Part shown: positions 36,783 to 47,060 of the stretch, in pieces
How the letters are laid out: every line of letters starts with the position of its first letter
Position numbering within the stretch: the stretch's first letter is position 1
Assembly (NCBI GenBank): GCA_027625915.1
Contig: JANTQA010000076.1
Span: 1,054,001-1,118,000 of the forward strand
Reading direction: 5' to 3'
From: Anaeramoeba flamelloides
Lineage: Eukaryota > Metamonada > Anaeramoebidae
DNA: 64,000 nucleotides
Notes under the pieces: generated by a model
Databases searched by the model: none
What the model was told of the DNA's origin: nothing
The model's input: only the letters and a program-made list of their open reading frames with translations
Position numbers and translations under genes: made by a program

Positions 36783-38827
36783 GAACCCAATTAAAGAGTA
36801 GCCACACCCAATACAAGATATTATTTTTTCCAATTTTAGGGATTGTAAACCTTAAAAAAATGATCTTGGCTTGGTCAATTCTAGCCTAATTAAAAGAAAT
36901 TATACTTGGAGATTATAAATTTATTTTTTATTTTTTTTTTTTTTTGGTCAGATCAAATATTTCTTTTCCTATGGTAATTGACTATATAAAACCGGTTCCA
37001 AAAATTGTATTTTTAAACCTAAAGAAAAAATCCTTTCCTTTACAACCAGAAGAAGGTTTTAGTAATTAGTATTAATTATTTAAAGTTTAAAATTTACATA
37101 GGTTTTTTTTATCTAACCAAATATCAAATTGTATAGTTTCGTTTGTATTTTGAGTTTTTTAATTTTTTAGAATATTTTAATTCACTTTAAATTCTTGTGT
37201 AATTTTAAAAATTAATATTAATTTTTTGACAATTTATAGAATGGATATTTAGTATTTATATTTAAGTTACGTGATAATATTTAAGCATAATAGAAATATT
37301 TTTTATTTTTTTCAATTAAGAAAGGGTTAAGAAATACAGACAAGAAAGGAGAAAGAGGAGTTTCTTGATAAACTCCTATTTTTTTTTTTTAAATATTTTG
37401 ATATAATATTATTGTTGCTAACTTTTGATTTTTTTCATTTTTAATATAATTATTGGACAGATAATGAACGAATATATCTACGAATTGGATTAAAAGAACT
37501 TTTTAATATCAAATTTTTCAAAAAAAAATCTTGATTTTTATATTTATTTTTGAGTTTTTCTAATTTAAATGAAAAATTTCATACAGATATTCTTGTAAAT
37601 TGTTTTTTTTTTTTTTTTTTTGTAAAACTAAATTTGGAATCTTATACTTGATTCAAATAGTATACAATTCCTTTATAAATATACTTTAATAAAAAACATT
37701 TTAAATTTTTATTAATTGATATTGATCTAAATTTTAAAGAAATTCCTTCTTGATCAGATTTATGGAAAATTAAACCATTTATTTCTTTAATAAATAAATT
37801 ATTTCTATTGTGTGGATTATTAACAGTTCAATTTATGAAATAGTATTTGAATATTTTTTAAAAAAGAATCTATTCTTCTTTAACTCTTTTTTAGTTTCCA
37901 ATTTATAGAATTGTATTTTATAAAAAAAAATTACTGATTTATTTTTTTGATATTTTATTAAATTCAAAACCTTTTCATATGAAAAAATATCTTTTAGATT
38001 TATTATTTATAATTTTGATTTTTTTAAAATAATGTTTTTTTTATTAATATTAAATTAGATTTTTTGATAATCTACTTTAAAATAATTAAAAAAAGTATTT
38101 TTCAAATGCTTTATTATTAAAAATAATTTTTATTCAAGAAATCCTTATTCTATTGATCAATTTCCAATATTTTTAGTTAATTTTAAAATCGAATATTTGT
38201 TTGAGTTATTAATTTATACACTTACTCTGAATTAATTTTTTAAAATTTATAAACTGGATTATTGTCCATAAATAAAATTGTAATAAAATTAAATAATACA
38301 TCTTTTTTCTTTATTATATTTTACACCGATCTTTATTTTTATCAAAAGTCAAAAATTTTCATACCCTTAATAGTTAAAAATATTTCAGGTTTAATTTTAG
38401 AAAGTTATTTAATAAATTCCCTTCGATTCTTTTTTAATAATTTAATTTTTGTTAAAAAATAGTAATTCTTGTCAAAATCTGTGTGTTATATACACACCCT
38501 ATGCAAAGTAAAAAACTTTCAATTCATCAACACTTTCACATATGTGGAGCGGTAATTTGATTTGCTCAATACTTGTCTCGTAATTTTATCAGTACAAATA
38601 TTGCTATTTCATTTCTTTCTAAAAAAAAAATATTTCATAAAAGGATCTAAAGTTGAAGAATAATTAATTTTATGATTTTTATAAATCGGTGTATATTTTT
38701 ATTTATTATTCGATTTCAAAAATTATAATTAAGAATTTTTAAAAAAAAATATTAAAGGCGATAGTTCTTGAAATAATATTTCTTTGTAATTTAGTATTTG
38801 CTTAAATGATGCTAATACAGACATAAT
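36783..38827. other. Intergenic, nothing firmly recognised
   Basis: AT-rich, downstream of the RasGEF exon. Stop-ridden hydrophobic translations between 37.7 and 38.6 kb could be old transposon remains, but I found no diagnostic motif. The open frame 38262-38462 is not credible as a gene. Confidence 0.45.
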
Positions 38828-39667
38828 TTAAATCAAATTTTTGTATTCTACCCCCCTTGGCTCTCTTTTCAATGAAAGTTCGTATAAAGCTTCACTTTCT
38901 AAGGCAGGATAATCCTTAAAATATTTTTGTAATTCAAGAATCGGAACAAAATTGTAATTTCTGGTTTGGTATTTTAAAATACTCATTATAGCCTTTGACA
39001 TTGTTTCCATTTTTTTTCGTGAATAATCGCCATTTTTTTCAAAGGTATCTGATGTATCATCCAAAAATGTAAGATCTGTCAAATGTATACCAATAAATGG
39101 AATTGCAGATTTCCCTTCCATATATGCTTCAAGTAAAGCCCCCCGGTAATTTTTAAAGGCGTTTTCACTATTCAGCAATTCATCAAGATCTTTTAAATGT
39201 TCCTCCGATTCTAATGAAATATCACCAAATGTATGTTTTAATCGTTGTAATGGGTTAGATTTGAGTGCAGAAACTACTGCCATTAAGCAATTAAAATTGT
39301 TAAATTTTCTTAAATGCAGCGCAAATTGAATAAAATATTCAACTGCCATCGCCCTTTGTACCAATTTTTCTGCGCCAAGAATCATTGTGCAGCACCAAAA
39401 ACTTAATTCGTTAAATCTCGAAATCATGTATCTTATATTCGGTGCTCTTGTAAACAATTTTTTTTTGTTCCATGATTGTTGTAAAAATTCTGTAAAATTT
39501 AGTTTTTCATATACCTCAAATTCTCGAATTGTAATTTGCCTTGCAACTTCTTCACAATCAATTTCAAGAATATTTAAATATTTCCAATTTATCTTTTTTG
39601 GTATTTTTGGTACTGGACTTTTTATTGTTTTATTTTGTTTATCAAAGATCTCATCAATAATTTTTGA
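38828..39667 (-). CDS. RasGEF catalytic domain exon (3' exon, probably of the SH3 gene upstream)
   Basis: Open from acceptor AAATAG (exon starts 39667) to the stop at 38828, 279 residues. It spans a complete Cdc25-type catalytic domain: ILEIDCEEVARQITIREFE, then SWNKKK, APNIRYMISRFNELSFW, KFNNFNCLMAVVSAL, NPLQRLKHTF and the C-terminal helices to PALESEALYELS. RasGEFs strip GDP from Ras-type GTPases at membranes. An in-frame stop sits immediately before the acceptor, and the first ATG falls well inside the domain, so an upstream exon is required. The only candidate I see is the SH3-bearing exon at 44858-43809, same strand and matching phase 0. No RasGEF-N domain was found between them; it may be absent or in an exon I missed. 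Confidence 0.88.
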   Translation of the reverse strand, partial: SKIIDEIFDKQNKTIKSPVPKIPKKINWKYLNILEIDCEEVARQITIREFEVYEKLNFTEFLQQSWNKKKLFTRAPNIRYMISRFNELSFWCCTMILGAEKLVQRAMAVEYFIQFALHLRKFNNFNCLMAVVSALKSNPLQRLKHTFGDISLESEEHLKDLDELLNSENAFKNYRGALLEAYMEGKSAIPFIGIHLTDLTFLDDTSDTFEKNGDYSRKKMETMSKAIMSILKYQTRNYNFVPILELQKYFKDYPALESEALYELSLKREPRGVEYKNLI

Positions 39668-41507
39668 CTATTTAGTTATTTGCATTTTTTTAAAAATATT
39701 TATTATCAAGAATAAATCGTGTAAATTAATTAAAAGAAATTGGATAAAAAGGAATAAATTAGAGTATTAGATGATTATATTGAAAATTATAGTATTATCA
39801 ATTAATGGTTATCCGAATTTTATGTCCAGTAAATATCTGTCTTTATTGTTTTGATTTGGAAATAATCACCTTGTTATAATCAGAGTTTGACCTAGAAGAA
39901 GGAGAAATATGATAATGTCCGAAGTGGTATAAGATGATATTGAGGATTCGAAGAACAACGATTAATATAATCTTAGCACCAGAACAATATCATATTTTGA
40001 TTCTGGAAGGGGATTCAAAACGAGGAAATATAACTGGTGATTGTTGAACAAATGAAACAATATGAGATGCTATTTATTTTTTGGAACTAAGGATCTAACT
40101 TGTAAGAAACAAAGAATCAAAAAAACAACTGAAACAAATTTAAACCAAAACAACTAATTTGTTATTTTTTAATGGTACTTTGAATAACTTGTTTTTCAAA
40201 GGATTTTTTCTCTCCCAATATAGTTATCGAAAAATCTGAAGTTAAAATTTACATTTTCATACATTGAGGATAAAATTTGGTTTAAAATCCAAAATAGACA
40301 AAATAGATCTTCCAACTTTTCAATGATTCTCTATCTATCCTTTTATTTCATGTTTATTTAGAAACAAACAAAGGCGATCAAACATAAAATCCCTCATATA
40401 TTGTGTGTTCTTAACAGTTACTGATTTTGAGCATTCCTCTAAAAATTTCTTGACTTTACATTGTAAAATAAAATGTTTTTATTTTTTTTCTTATTTCAAA
40501 AATTTGTAAATGTGTTTTTCCTCACTTTCAAAATCCTTTTTTAATGGTTTATTCTCTCTTTTTTCTTTGAAAAAGGGAGACCAAACATTTTTAATTTTTT
40601 TAAAAATGATATTGATTTCTTTCTAATGAAAACCAAAAACACTGTTTGATTTTATACATTGTTTTTAATCAAAAAAAGGGAATTCATTCAATTTCCAACC
40701 TTTATGAGAAAATTGATGGAGTTTTTTCTTTGTCGTTTATTGATCAAATAATTGGATTACTTGAACCAAATTAATTTTCCAATTTCGTAAATCATTGAGC
40801 GCGGTGATCTTTTGGGATTTATGAGATTAACAACGTCGTATAAAAAATTGGTTAAACACTTCTAAAATAACTTTAAATAACATTTTTAAAGCCCAATTTA
40901 TTAGTAAAATGCTTTCTATTTTATCCAAATTCAATTCGAAATTATAAGATCGGAAAATTTTCAAACTTTGCCTAATAACTAATGTATTTCCCAAAATCTT
41001 TCCACAGTGGCTACAATACTATCCTAAATTTTTGAGTATTCTAATCTCTTTCTTATAGGTAGTTATAAAAAATTATATAGTTAAATTTTTACAAATAAAA
41101 AGTTTGAGTTTAAAAAAAAATACATAGCATTGTTATGATTGGAGAGATATTTATTGACTTGAAAAAATACCCAGCCAAGAGTTGTTGTTATGTTTGAAAA
41201 TTTTGTGTTTTTTTTTTTGAACCAGTTGTTAATTGGGCAAAATGATTTTTCTAACTTCAAATTCAAAATTTAACGTGAAAATGTTCAAAAATAAAAATGT
41301 CTCTTGATTTACTTATTTTTCTTCAACTTCATTTTAAAATTTAATAAAGTTGAGAGCAAGAGTATAAATATATTTTCAGATGAAGTGGAAAGTGGGTTAA
41401 CCAAGAGACAAACAAAATTGGTTTTGATTTGTATGTTGCTTTGTTCAAGAATATCGAAAAGTTTTTGGGATCAATAAATGTGTTTTTTTAGATGATTAAA
41501 TAGTCGT

Positions 41508-42060
41508 GTTGTCAAGTTCCGTCAAGTGTCGTAGATTGCCGAAAAGTGCCGTAGAGTGCCTAGCTTTTCCAGAATTCAAAAGAATAGAGAAAAATCAAAG
41601 ATTTTTACTCAATTCTTACAAATTCTGGAAAATCTAACGAAAGTGTCCGTCAAGTGCCTAGCTTTTCCAGAATTAAAAATAATAAAAAAAATCAAAGATT
41701 TTAAACTATTCTTTTAGATTCTGGAAAAGCTAACGGCGGTTTTTTATAATTTCAGAAATTAAAAGAAATTTTCAAAAAGTAAAGAAAACCTAACTGCGCT
41801 TTTCTTGAAGTTTTCTATTTAATTTGTTAAATGTTCTAGGTTTTTTTGAGGTTTTCTATTTTATTTGTGAAGTGTTCTAGGTTTTTTTGAGGTTTTATAT
41901 TTTATTTGGAAAATCAATAGATTTTCGTTAGGTTTTTTTGGGTTTTCTATTTATTTGTGAAGTGTTCTAGGTTTTTTTTGAGGTTTTCTATTTTCCTCAA
42001 GAAAACCTAACGTGGAGTGCCTAAGTTTATTTCTCAAATTAAAAAAACCTAACGGTAAAT
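41508..42060. repeat. Hairpin repeat family, cluster 3, with short tandem repeats
   Basis: It begins with degenerate decamers around GTGCCGTAGAGTGCC. Two hairpins follow: arms GCTTTTCCAGAATTCAAAAG and CAAATTCTGGAAAATC, then GCTTTTCCAGAATTAAAAAT and TAGATTCTGGAAAAGC. Each is bounded by GTGCCTA and CTAACG. Next come three to four tandem units (about 41835-41995) of TGTTCTAGGTTTTTTTGAGG plus TTTTCTATTTTATTTGTGAA, then the opposing arm CTCAAGAAAACCTAACG. Confidence 0.75.
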
Positions 42061-42134
42061 AAGAGGAATTTTAAACTCCTCCCTTAAATTACAATAAAAA
42101 ACATAAATATTTTTCAGTGATTTCGGCATTTTAA

Positions 42135-42881
42135 GGGATTAGCGACCACCACTTAGAAGTCTAAAATTAAAGTATGATGTTATTAAAGAAAACCACATTA
42201 GTTCATGCTTTAAATGTCTCTAAAAAAATATTTTAGTAAAATAGTACTATTTGTTTATCTCATCAATTAAAAATGATCATTGTATTAGTAAAAACCCCAA
42301 AGAATTCCTGAAAAAAATCTGCATTTTGCCACAAATTTAAAGGTTGAGTCATCAATTTTCAGGCTCTAAAATTAAAAAATATCTATCTTAAATTTGTCGT
42401 AAAATGTAGATTAGTTGTTAAAAAAATATATTTTTATAAAAAATTATAAAGAATTAACTTTATGATTATTTTTATAAATTATTTTCACATATTGAAAATA
42501 TATTGAAAATGTACAACTAGTTTCATCAAAAGTAAATTAAAAATAATTACTTTTTCGGTTTTTTTGTTGATAATTATTGAGTTAATCTTGAAATTAAAAA
42601 ATCAAAAAAATAATTACTTTTGTATTATTCTATATATTGTTTTTTAGATTCCGGAATACTATTATTTGAGTTTCTATTTTTAGATTGAGAAAATTAATTA
42701 AAAAAAAATTCAAAAAATTTTTTTTTTATTAGTAATCCTTAGTAAAAAATCTATTAATTTATTGTTCAATAATATTTAACAGGGATTTTTTAGTTTCATT
42801 TGAACCATGCAGCGCTAATATCATTTACATTCAATTACAACATGCATTGATTACAGACAAAATATTGGTGGAACTAATCCC
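42135..42881. mobile_element. TTAA-flanked (piggyBac-type) MITE, copy 2
   Basis: 747 bp, flanked by TTAA at 42131-42134 and 42882-42885. Ends GGGATTAGCGACCACC and the inverted CTAATCCC. Internal blocks CTATCTTAAATTTGTCG and AAAATGTAGATTAG match the 36-kb copy on the opposite strand. No coding sequence. It lies in the proposed SH3-RasGEF intron. Confidence 0.8.
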
Positions 42882-43374
42882 TTAAGATAAAGTATGATTA
42901 GTTCTTTTACACTTGAATATAAAATATTTTTAAATTATTCACTACAATTAAATCGTTTTCATTTTAAAATAAAAGACTTTTTGGATCATTTTTTGTCTAC
43001 ATTTCCGTTGTTTTGAAAGATAATGTTTGATTTTTGGATTATAGAATTGAAAAAAAGTCCTTAGATGAAAATAAGTCCAGATCATCATTATTAATTGTTA
43101 ATATGTAGAAAATTTTTTTGTGATTGATTAATAATTTTTTTTTTATTTAAGAATCAAACTCTGGAAATTATAACAATATATTTATTAGAATGGCGGTTAA
43201 TTAAATTACACTTGTTCAAAATAATATTCAACCAATCAAAAAAACAAGAAAAAAAAATATCATTTTTCAAATTCATAGCAAACCTTTTTAAAACTCGATT
43301 GTTTTTTAAAAAAAGTGGATCTAGTTAAGTTATCAAACGATTAAATCAGTATTCTATAGACACTTGCACTTTAA

Positions 43375-43601
43375 TGAACTTTATCACGGGTGGGACAAAT
43401 TGTGAATTTACCATTTTTTTTTGAAAAAGTTTAATTATTAATATAGCTATACTTGGAGTAATACGGCTTTTGTATCGTGTGGATTTTAAAAATCCACATT
43501 ATAAAGCTAAATCGAATTCTCATTAGTAGTGGGGATTGGAAGATATCAAGACAATACAATTATTTTGACCCACTCGTGATGTAGGTTTATTACTGAGTTC
43601 A
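43375..43601. mobile_element. Short inverted-repeat element, TTAA-flanked
   Basis: 227 bp between TTAA at 43371-43374 and 43602-43605. Ends are TGAACT and AGTTCA. TCACGGGTGGGACAAATTGT on the left matches TCACGAGTGGGTCAAAATAA on the opposite strand at the right, offset by an extra segment of about 15 bp. The centre contains a small hairpin, GTGGATTTTAAAAATCCAC. The family differs from the 750-bp MITEs. Confidence 0.55.
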
Positions 43602-43808
43602 TTAAAAAATTGATTAGCTATAAAAAGCATTTAATTTGAAATTTTTCGAATTTTAACAATTAATAATGATGCCCTGGACTTATTTTCAAATAAGGACTTA
43701 TTTTCAGTTCCTGGATTTTTTTCGATACTATTTATTTTTTGGAATTCAATCATAAGTGCTCTTGTTCAAAAAATAAAAGAAGATCCAACAAAAGAATAAT
43801 AAACAAAC

Positions 43809-44858
43809 CTTAATTAAGTGGACATGTCTGGGGTTAAATTTCCCTGTTTTCCCGTTGATTTGCCCAATCCAATCGTTTTTTTTTAATCTCCCTTTTTTTC
43901 TTTCAAAAACATTAATAAGATCGTTTTCGTTAAAAGATATGTAACTATCTTTTGTTTCGTTTACCGAATCAATTGCAATTGCATATTTGGAATCAATCGC
44001 CTCTGATCCAAATTTTATCCATACCAAATTCCTTAGTAATTGTTTCTTGAACAATTTGATTTGGTTTGAAGAAACTGAAGCCTGCATAATGTAGTCAGAG
44101 GCCATCTTTTGATTCTTTTTTTTGTTCTTATACAAAGTTGCCATATTTTGTAAACCCTTTTCAATTTTTTCTTCTTTAATTAACAACTCTTCGGTAAGCT
44201 CTAACGCTAAATTGATTTCAAATACACACATTTTGTCCATTTCAAGTTGTTCTTTTGATTTCTTTGTTGTTCTTTCTTCTTTTTCTTTGGTTTGGTAATT
44301 CTCTGGTAATTTGTATTCTGTTATTTTTCCTAAAAGCTGCAAAAATCCCTCATTACTCAGCTTTTTGCTTTCCTTTTCATTTTCATTTTTTTCATTCTTT
44401 TTGTTGTTGCTGTTGTTGTTGTTATTGGTATTGTTATTGTTATTGTTTTCAGTAAAGGAATTTTCTTCTTTCCTTAACTTGTCCTTGAAATGTGTTCCTT
44501 TTTGGTCTGTTTTTGGCAAGTTAAAGTTCTGTTGATGCAAAAGCACCCTTTGCTTTCTTTTTTCAGTTCTTAGTCTTATTTCTTCTTCTTCTTCCTCCTC
44601 TTCACCTTCAATTTGTTGAAGAATTTCAAATCTTTTTTCTTCCTCTAAGAATCTTTCTTTAGTGGTGTCTTCTAATAAAGTTGAAAGTGTGTTTTCTGTT
44701 AATAAATTTGATAAAAAGTTTTTTTCATTCATTGCTAAAAATGATTTTGTTGAAGTGAGTTGATCAATTGAAAAAATTTTGTCTAAACACCCAAAAAAGG
44801 AACCCATGGAAGTATTAATTTTTTTGTTTATTTTTTTTTCTTTTTGCATAGTTCTCAT
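43809..44858 (-). CDS. SH3-domain exon (5' exon, probably of a Cdc25-like RasGEF)
   Basis: 350 residues from the ATG at 44858 to the AAG before donor GTTTGT. Residues about 291-350 are an SH3 domain: AIAIDSV in place of ALYDY, YISFNENDLINVF, then DWIGQINGKTGKFNPRHVHL with the Trp, Gly-x-x-Gly-x-Phe and Pro positions kept. SH3 domains bind proline-rich peptides. Upstream are a poly-Glu run (86-93), an Asn-rich linker (138-152) and a helical, likely coiled region (205-275). If translated straight on, the frame adds only 20 hydrophobic residues (stop at 43746), which look like intron. Yeast Cdc25 also has an N-terminal SH3 and a C-terminal RasGEF, which supports joining this exon to 39667-38828 (about 629 residues in all). 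Confidence 0.75.
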
Positions 44859-45722
44859 TTATTTTCTTTTGTACCAAAAAGAATGCAAAAAAAGAAAAAA
44901 AAGATTTTGTTCAGACTATAAAAAATGAATTAAAGTAATTATAATTTCTGTCTGAAAACTATTGAAAACATAACTAAAATTGAGTTATTACCACTTTCCA
45001 ACCTTTTTTAACAATACCACTTTGTTGGTGAATGAAATTTGTTGTTCGTAAGGAGACTGAATAACTTGAAAAATTTTGACAAAAAAAAATCTCGAAATTT
45101 TATATTTTTCAAATACACTCTTATAATAAACATTTTTATACATAACAAGATTGAAAAACGATTTACAACTTTATTAGGGATTAATGGGAATTGGCAAAAA
45201 AATGAAAATTTTCCATAATATTTTTTTCATTTTTAATTAGAAAATTTTTGAAATTTTGATTTAACTTCGTGAAGAGAATATTTTCAATCTCTTTTTTCTA
45301 AAAGTTCTAAAAAAAAATCGTATTTTTCTTTTTTTAAAATAAAAATAAAGATTTCTTCCAAATCAAAGAACTAAATTCAATTGAAAAAATTTTTTTTTTC
45401 AATTTTTGGAATATTTTTTATCATTTTCTTTTTTTTCTCAGGTTAGAGTTTTTATATATTTTACCTGTTTTTTTTCTACAAATTGTTTTAACATTTAATA
45501 TTTTTTTCTTAATTAATGTTCAAATCGAAAGTTCATTCATTGTACCTAATTTCATTAAAACAAATACCCCCAAAGTTAGGTGTTTTTTTCAAAAGTTGGT
45601 AATTTTGAAAAAGGGGGTACTTGAATCTTCATTACTTTAATAGAAATAATTTTCTTAATGGAATAAAATTATCATAAGTTTTGAAAAAATAATTTATAAA
45701 AGTCTATAACTCAAATTTAATA

Positions 45723-45917
45723 CAGTCAGTTCCACTTTTAAGGCACAAACTTTCAACGAAATTTAAGGCACAAAACAATCTCAAATTAATGCACAAAATT
45801 TGTAATTTTTTTTTTACAATTTATTTTACTATAATCTGAATTTTGTGCCTTAATTTGAGATTTTTTGTGTGCCTTAAATTTGGTTGCAAGTTTGTGCCTT
45901 AAAAGTGGAACTGACTG
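45723..45917. mobile_element. Palindromic Tc1/mariner-type MITE, copy 1
   Basis: 195 bp, flanked by TA (45721-45722, 45918-45919). The left end CAGTCAGTTCCACTTTTAAG is exactly mirrored by CTTAAAAGTGGAACTGACTG at the right. Pairing continues through AAGGCACAAA and beyond, so almost the whole element folds into a hairpin. Confidence 0.85.
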
Positions 45918-46840
45918 TATATAGTTTTGGCTAACTTTAATTTTCAGAAGTTATAGTTTCCTTGTAGAATGGTGTTTGAAGTATAAATTGGGTAACATTT
46001 TCAAATCAATTTATAATGTGTTTGTATATACAAATATAGATTTCACAGAAATAAATAGTAATTTATGATTTAAATTGATTTGTTTGGTTATTGTTTTATG
46101 TGATATATTGATGTTTATATTGTTTTTGAACAATAAATCTGAATCGAAGGATTATTTAGTAAATGAAAAAAAAAATTCAACAAATGAAATCATATACTAT
46201 TCAAACATCAAAACTCAGTAGTCAATATGTTCTTGTTCATTTGTAACTCTAATTTAAATGAAATATTGGAAAAGTGATAAAAACTCCTTCAAAAATAAAT
46301 TAACAAGCTTAACCAATTCAAATAAAGAAATATAATATTTGTTAATTGATTAGGCACATTTTATAAATTTTGAGTCTCTAGGTTATTTTGAAATTGGATG
46401 ATTGAAATGATTTCTTCAACTGGATCAATGAATTCTTTAATAAATAGTAGATTTAAATAGAAAAATTTCTCGTAAAATAAATTTAAATACACTTGAAAAT
46501 ACTGGAAATAAAAAAAATTTTTAAAATAATCTAAATAAAACAAAATATTTATTTCTTGATCTTAAGTTCAATATCTGATACAATTTTTTTTTTTTTGTGA
46601 AAAAATTTTTTTTAAAATTCTGAGGGAAAAACTATATTTTGATAAATTTTTGAGTAAAAAAATTGTTATAATTTCAAAATGAATTTAAAAAATAATATTT
46701 TAATTTGATTTATCTAATTCTGATTTTAGTTATAAAAATATGATCTTTTTTTTACTTTTCATTGAAAATTAATTTATTATATTTATTTATTTGATTTTTA
46801 AAGTATTTATTTTCAGTCAAATTATGAAAAAGGCAAAATA

Positions 46841-47060
46841 AATAGGAATGATACTTTTGATTATTGTACTTAATATTATGAAAATATAAATCACTTTATT
46901 TGGTATTGTGAAAGATATAAATTTATCAGAATCGAATGGAAAAAAAAAATAGCAAAAATTTTAGAAATAAACGTATATAAAAATGTTATCCTCAGGAAAA
47001 ATACTCAAAATCTTTTTAATCTGACGAATCAAAATTATGAAATTTATTGTTCTTTTTGAG
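46841..47060 (+). pseudogene. LINE 3'-end relic with zinc-finger-like motif
   Basis: The translation DYC...YYENINHFIWYCERYKF is followed by IRIEWKKKIAKILEIN. This resembles the Cys/Cys-Glu-His-Cys segment near the C-terminus of many non-LTR retrotransposon proteins. A stop interrupts the motif and no intact upstream frame is seen. The start, AATAGGAATGATACTTT, recurs at about 47420, suggesting a second fragment. Confidence 0.5.

Larger units (their letters stand above)
39668..43808 (-). other. Proposed 4.1-kb intron joining the SH3 and RasGEF exons
   Basis: Donor GTTTGT (from 43808) follows the last SH3 codon; acceptor AATAG lies at 39668. Both sides are phase 0. The interval carries no convincing exon but does hold hairpin repeats (41.5-42.1 kb) and two TTAA-flanked elements. 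An alternative is two separate genes, with the RasGEF one lacking its 5' end. Confidence 0.45.

Noticed and set aside
38460-38610. Cys/His-containing translation (HQHFHICGAV) on the plus strand
   Set aside because: Frames are short and broken, and no family pattern is complete enough to name.
39457-39457. Start of the RasGEF protein at a TTG codon
   Set aside because: TTG is not a credible start here, and upstream sequence in the same frame encodes the conserved first block of the RasGEF domain.
43746-43808. Hydrophobic C-terminus (VCLLFFCWIFFYFL) on the SH3 protein as a membrane anchor
   Set aside because: It begins exactly at a GTTTGT donor like those of the NOT2 and G-alpha genes; intron read-through is the simpler explanation.
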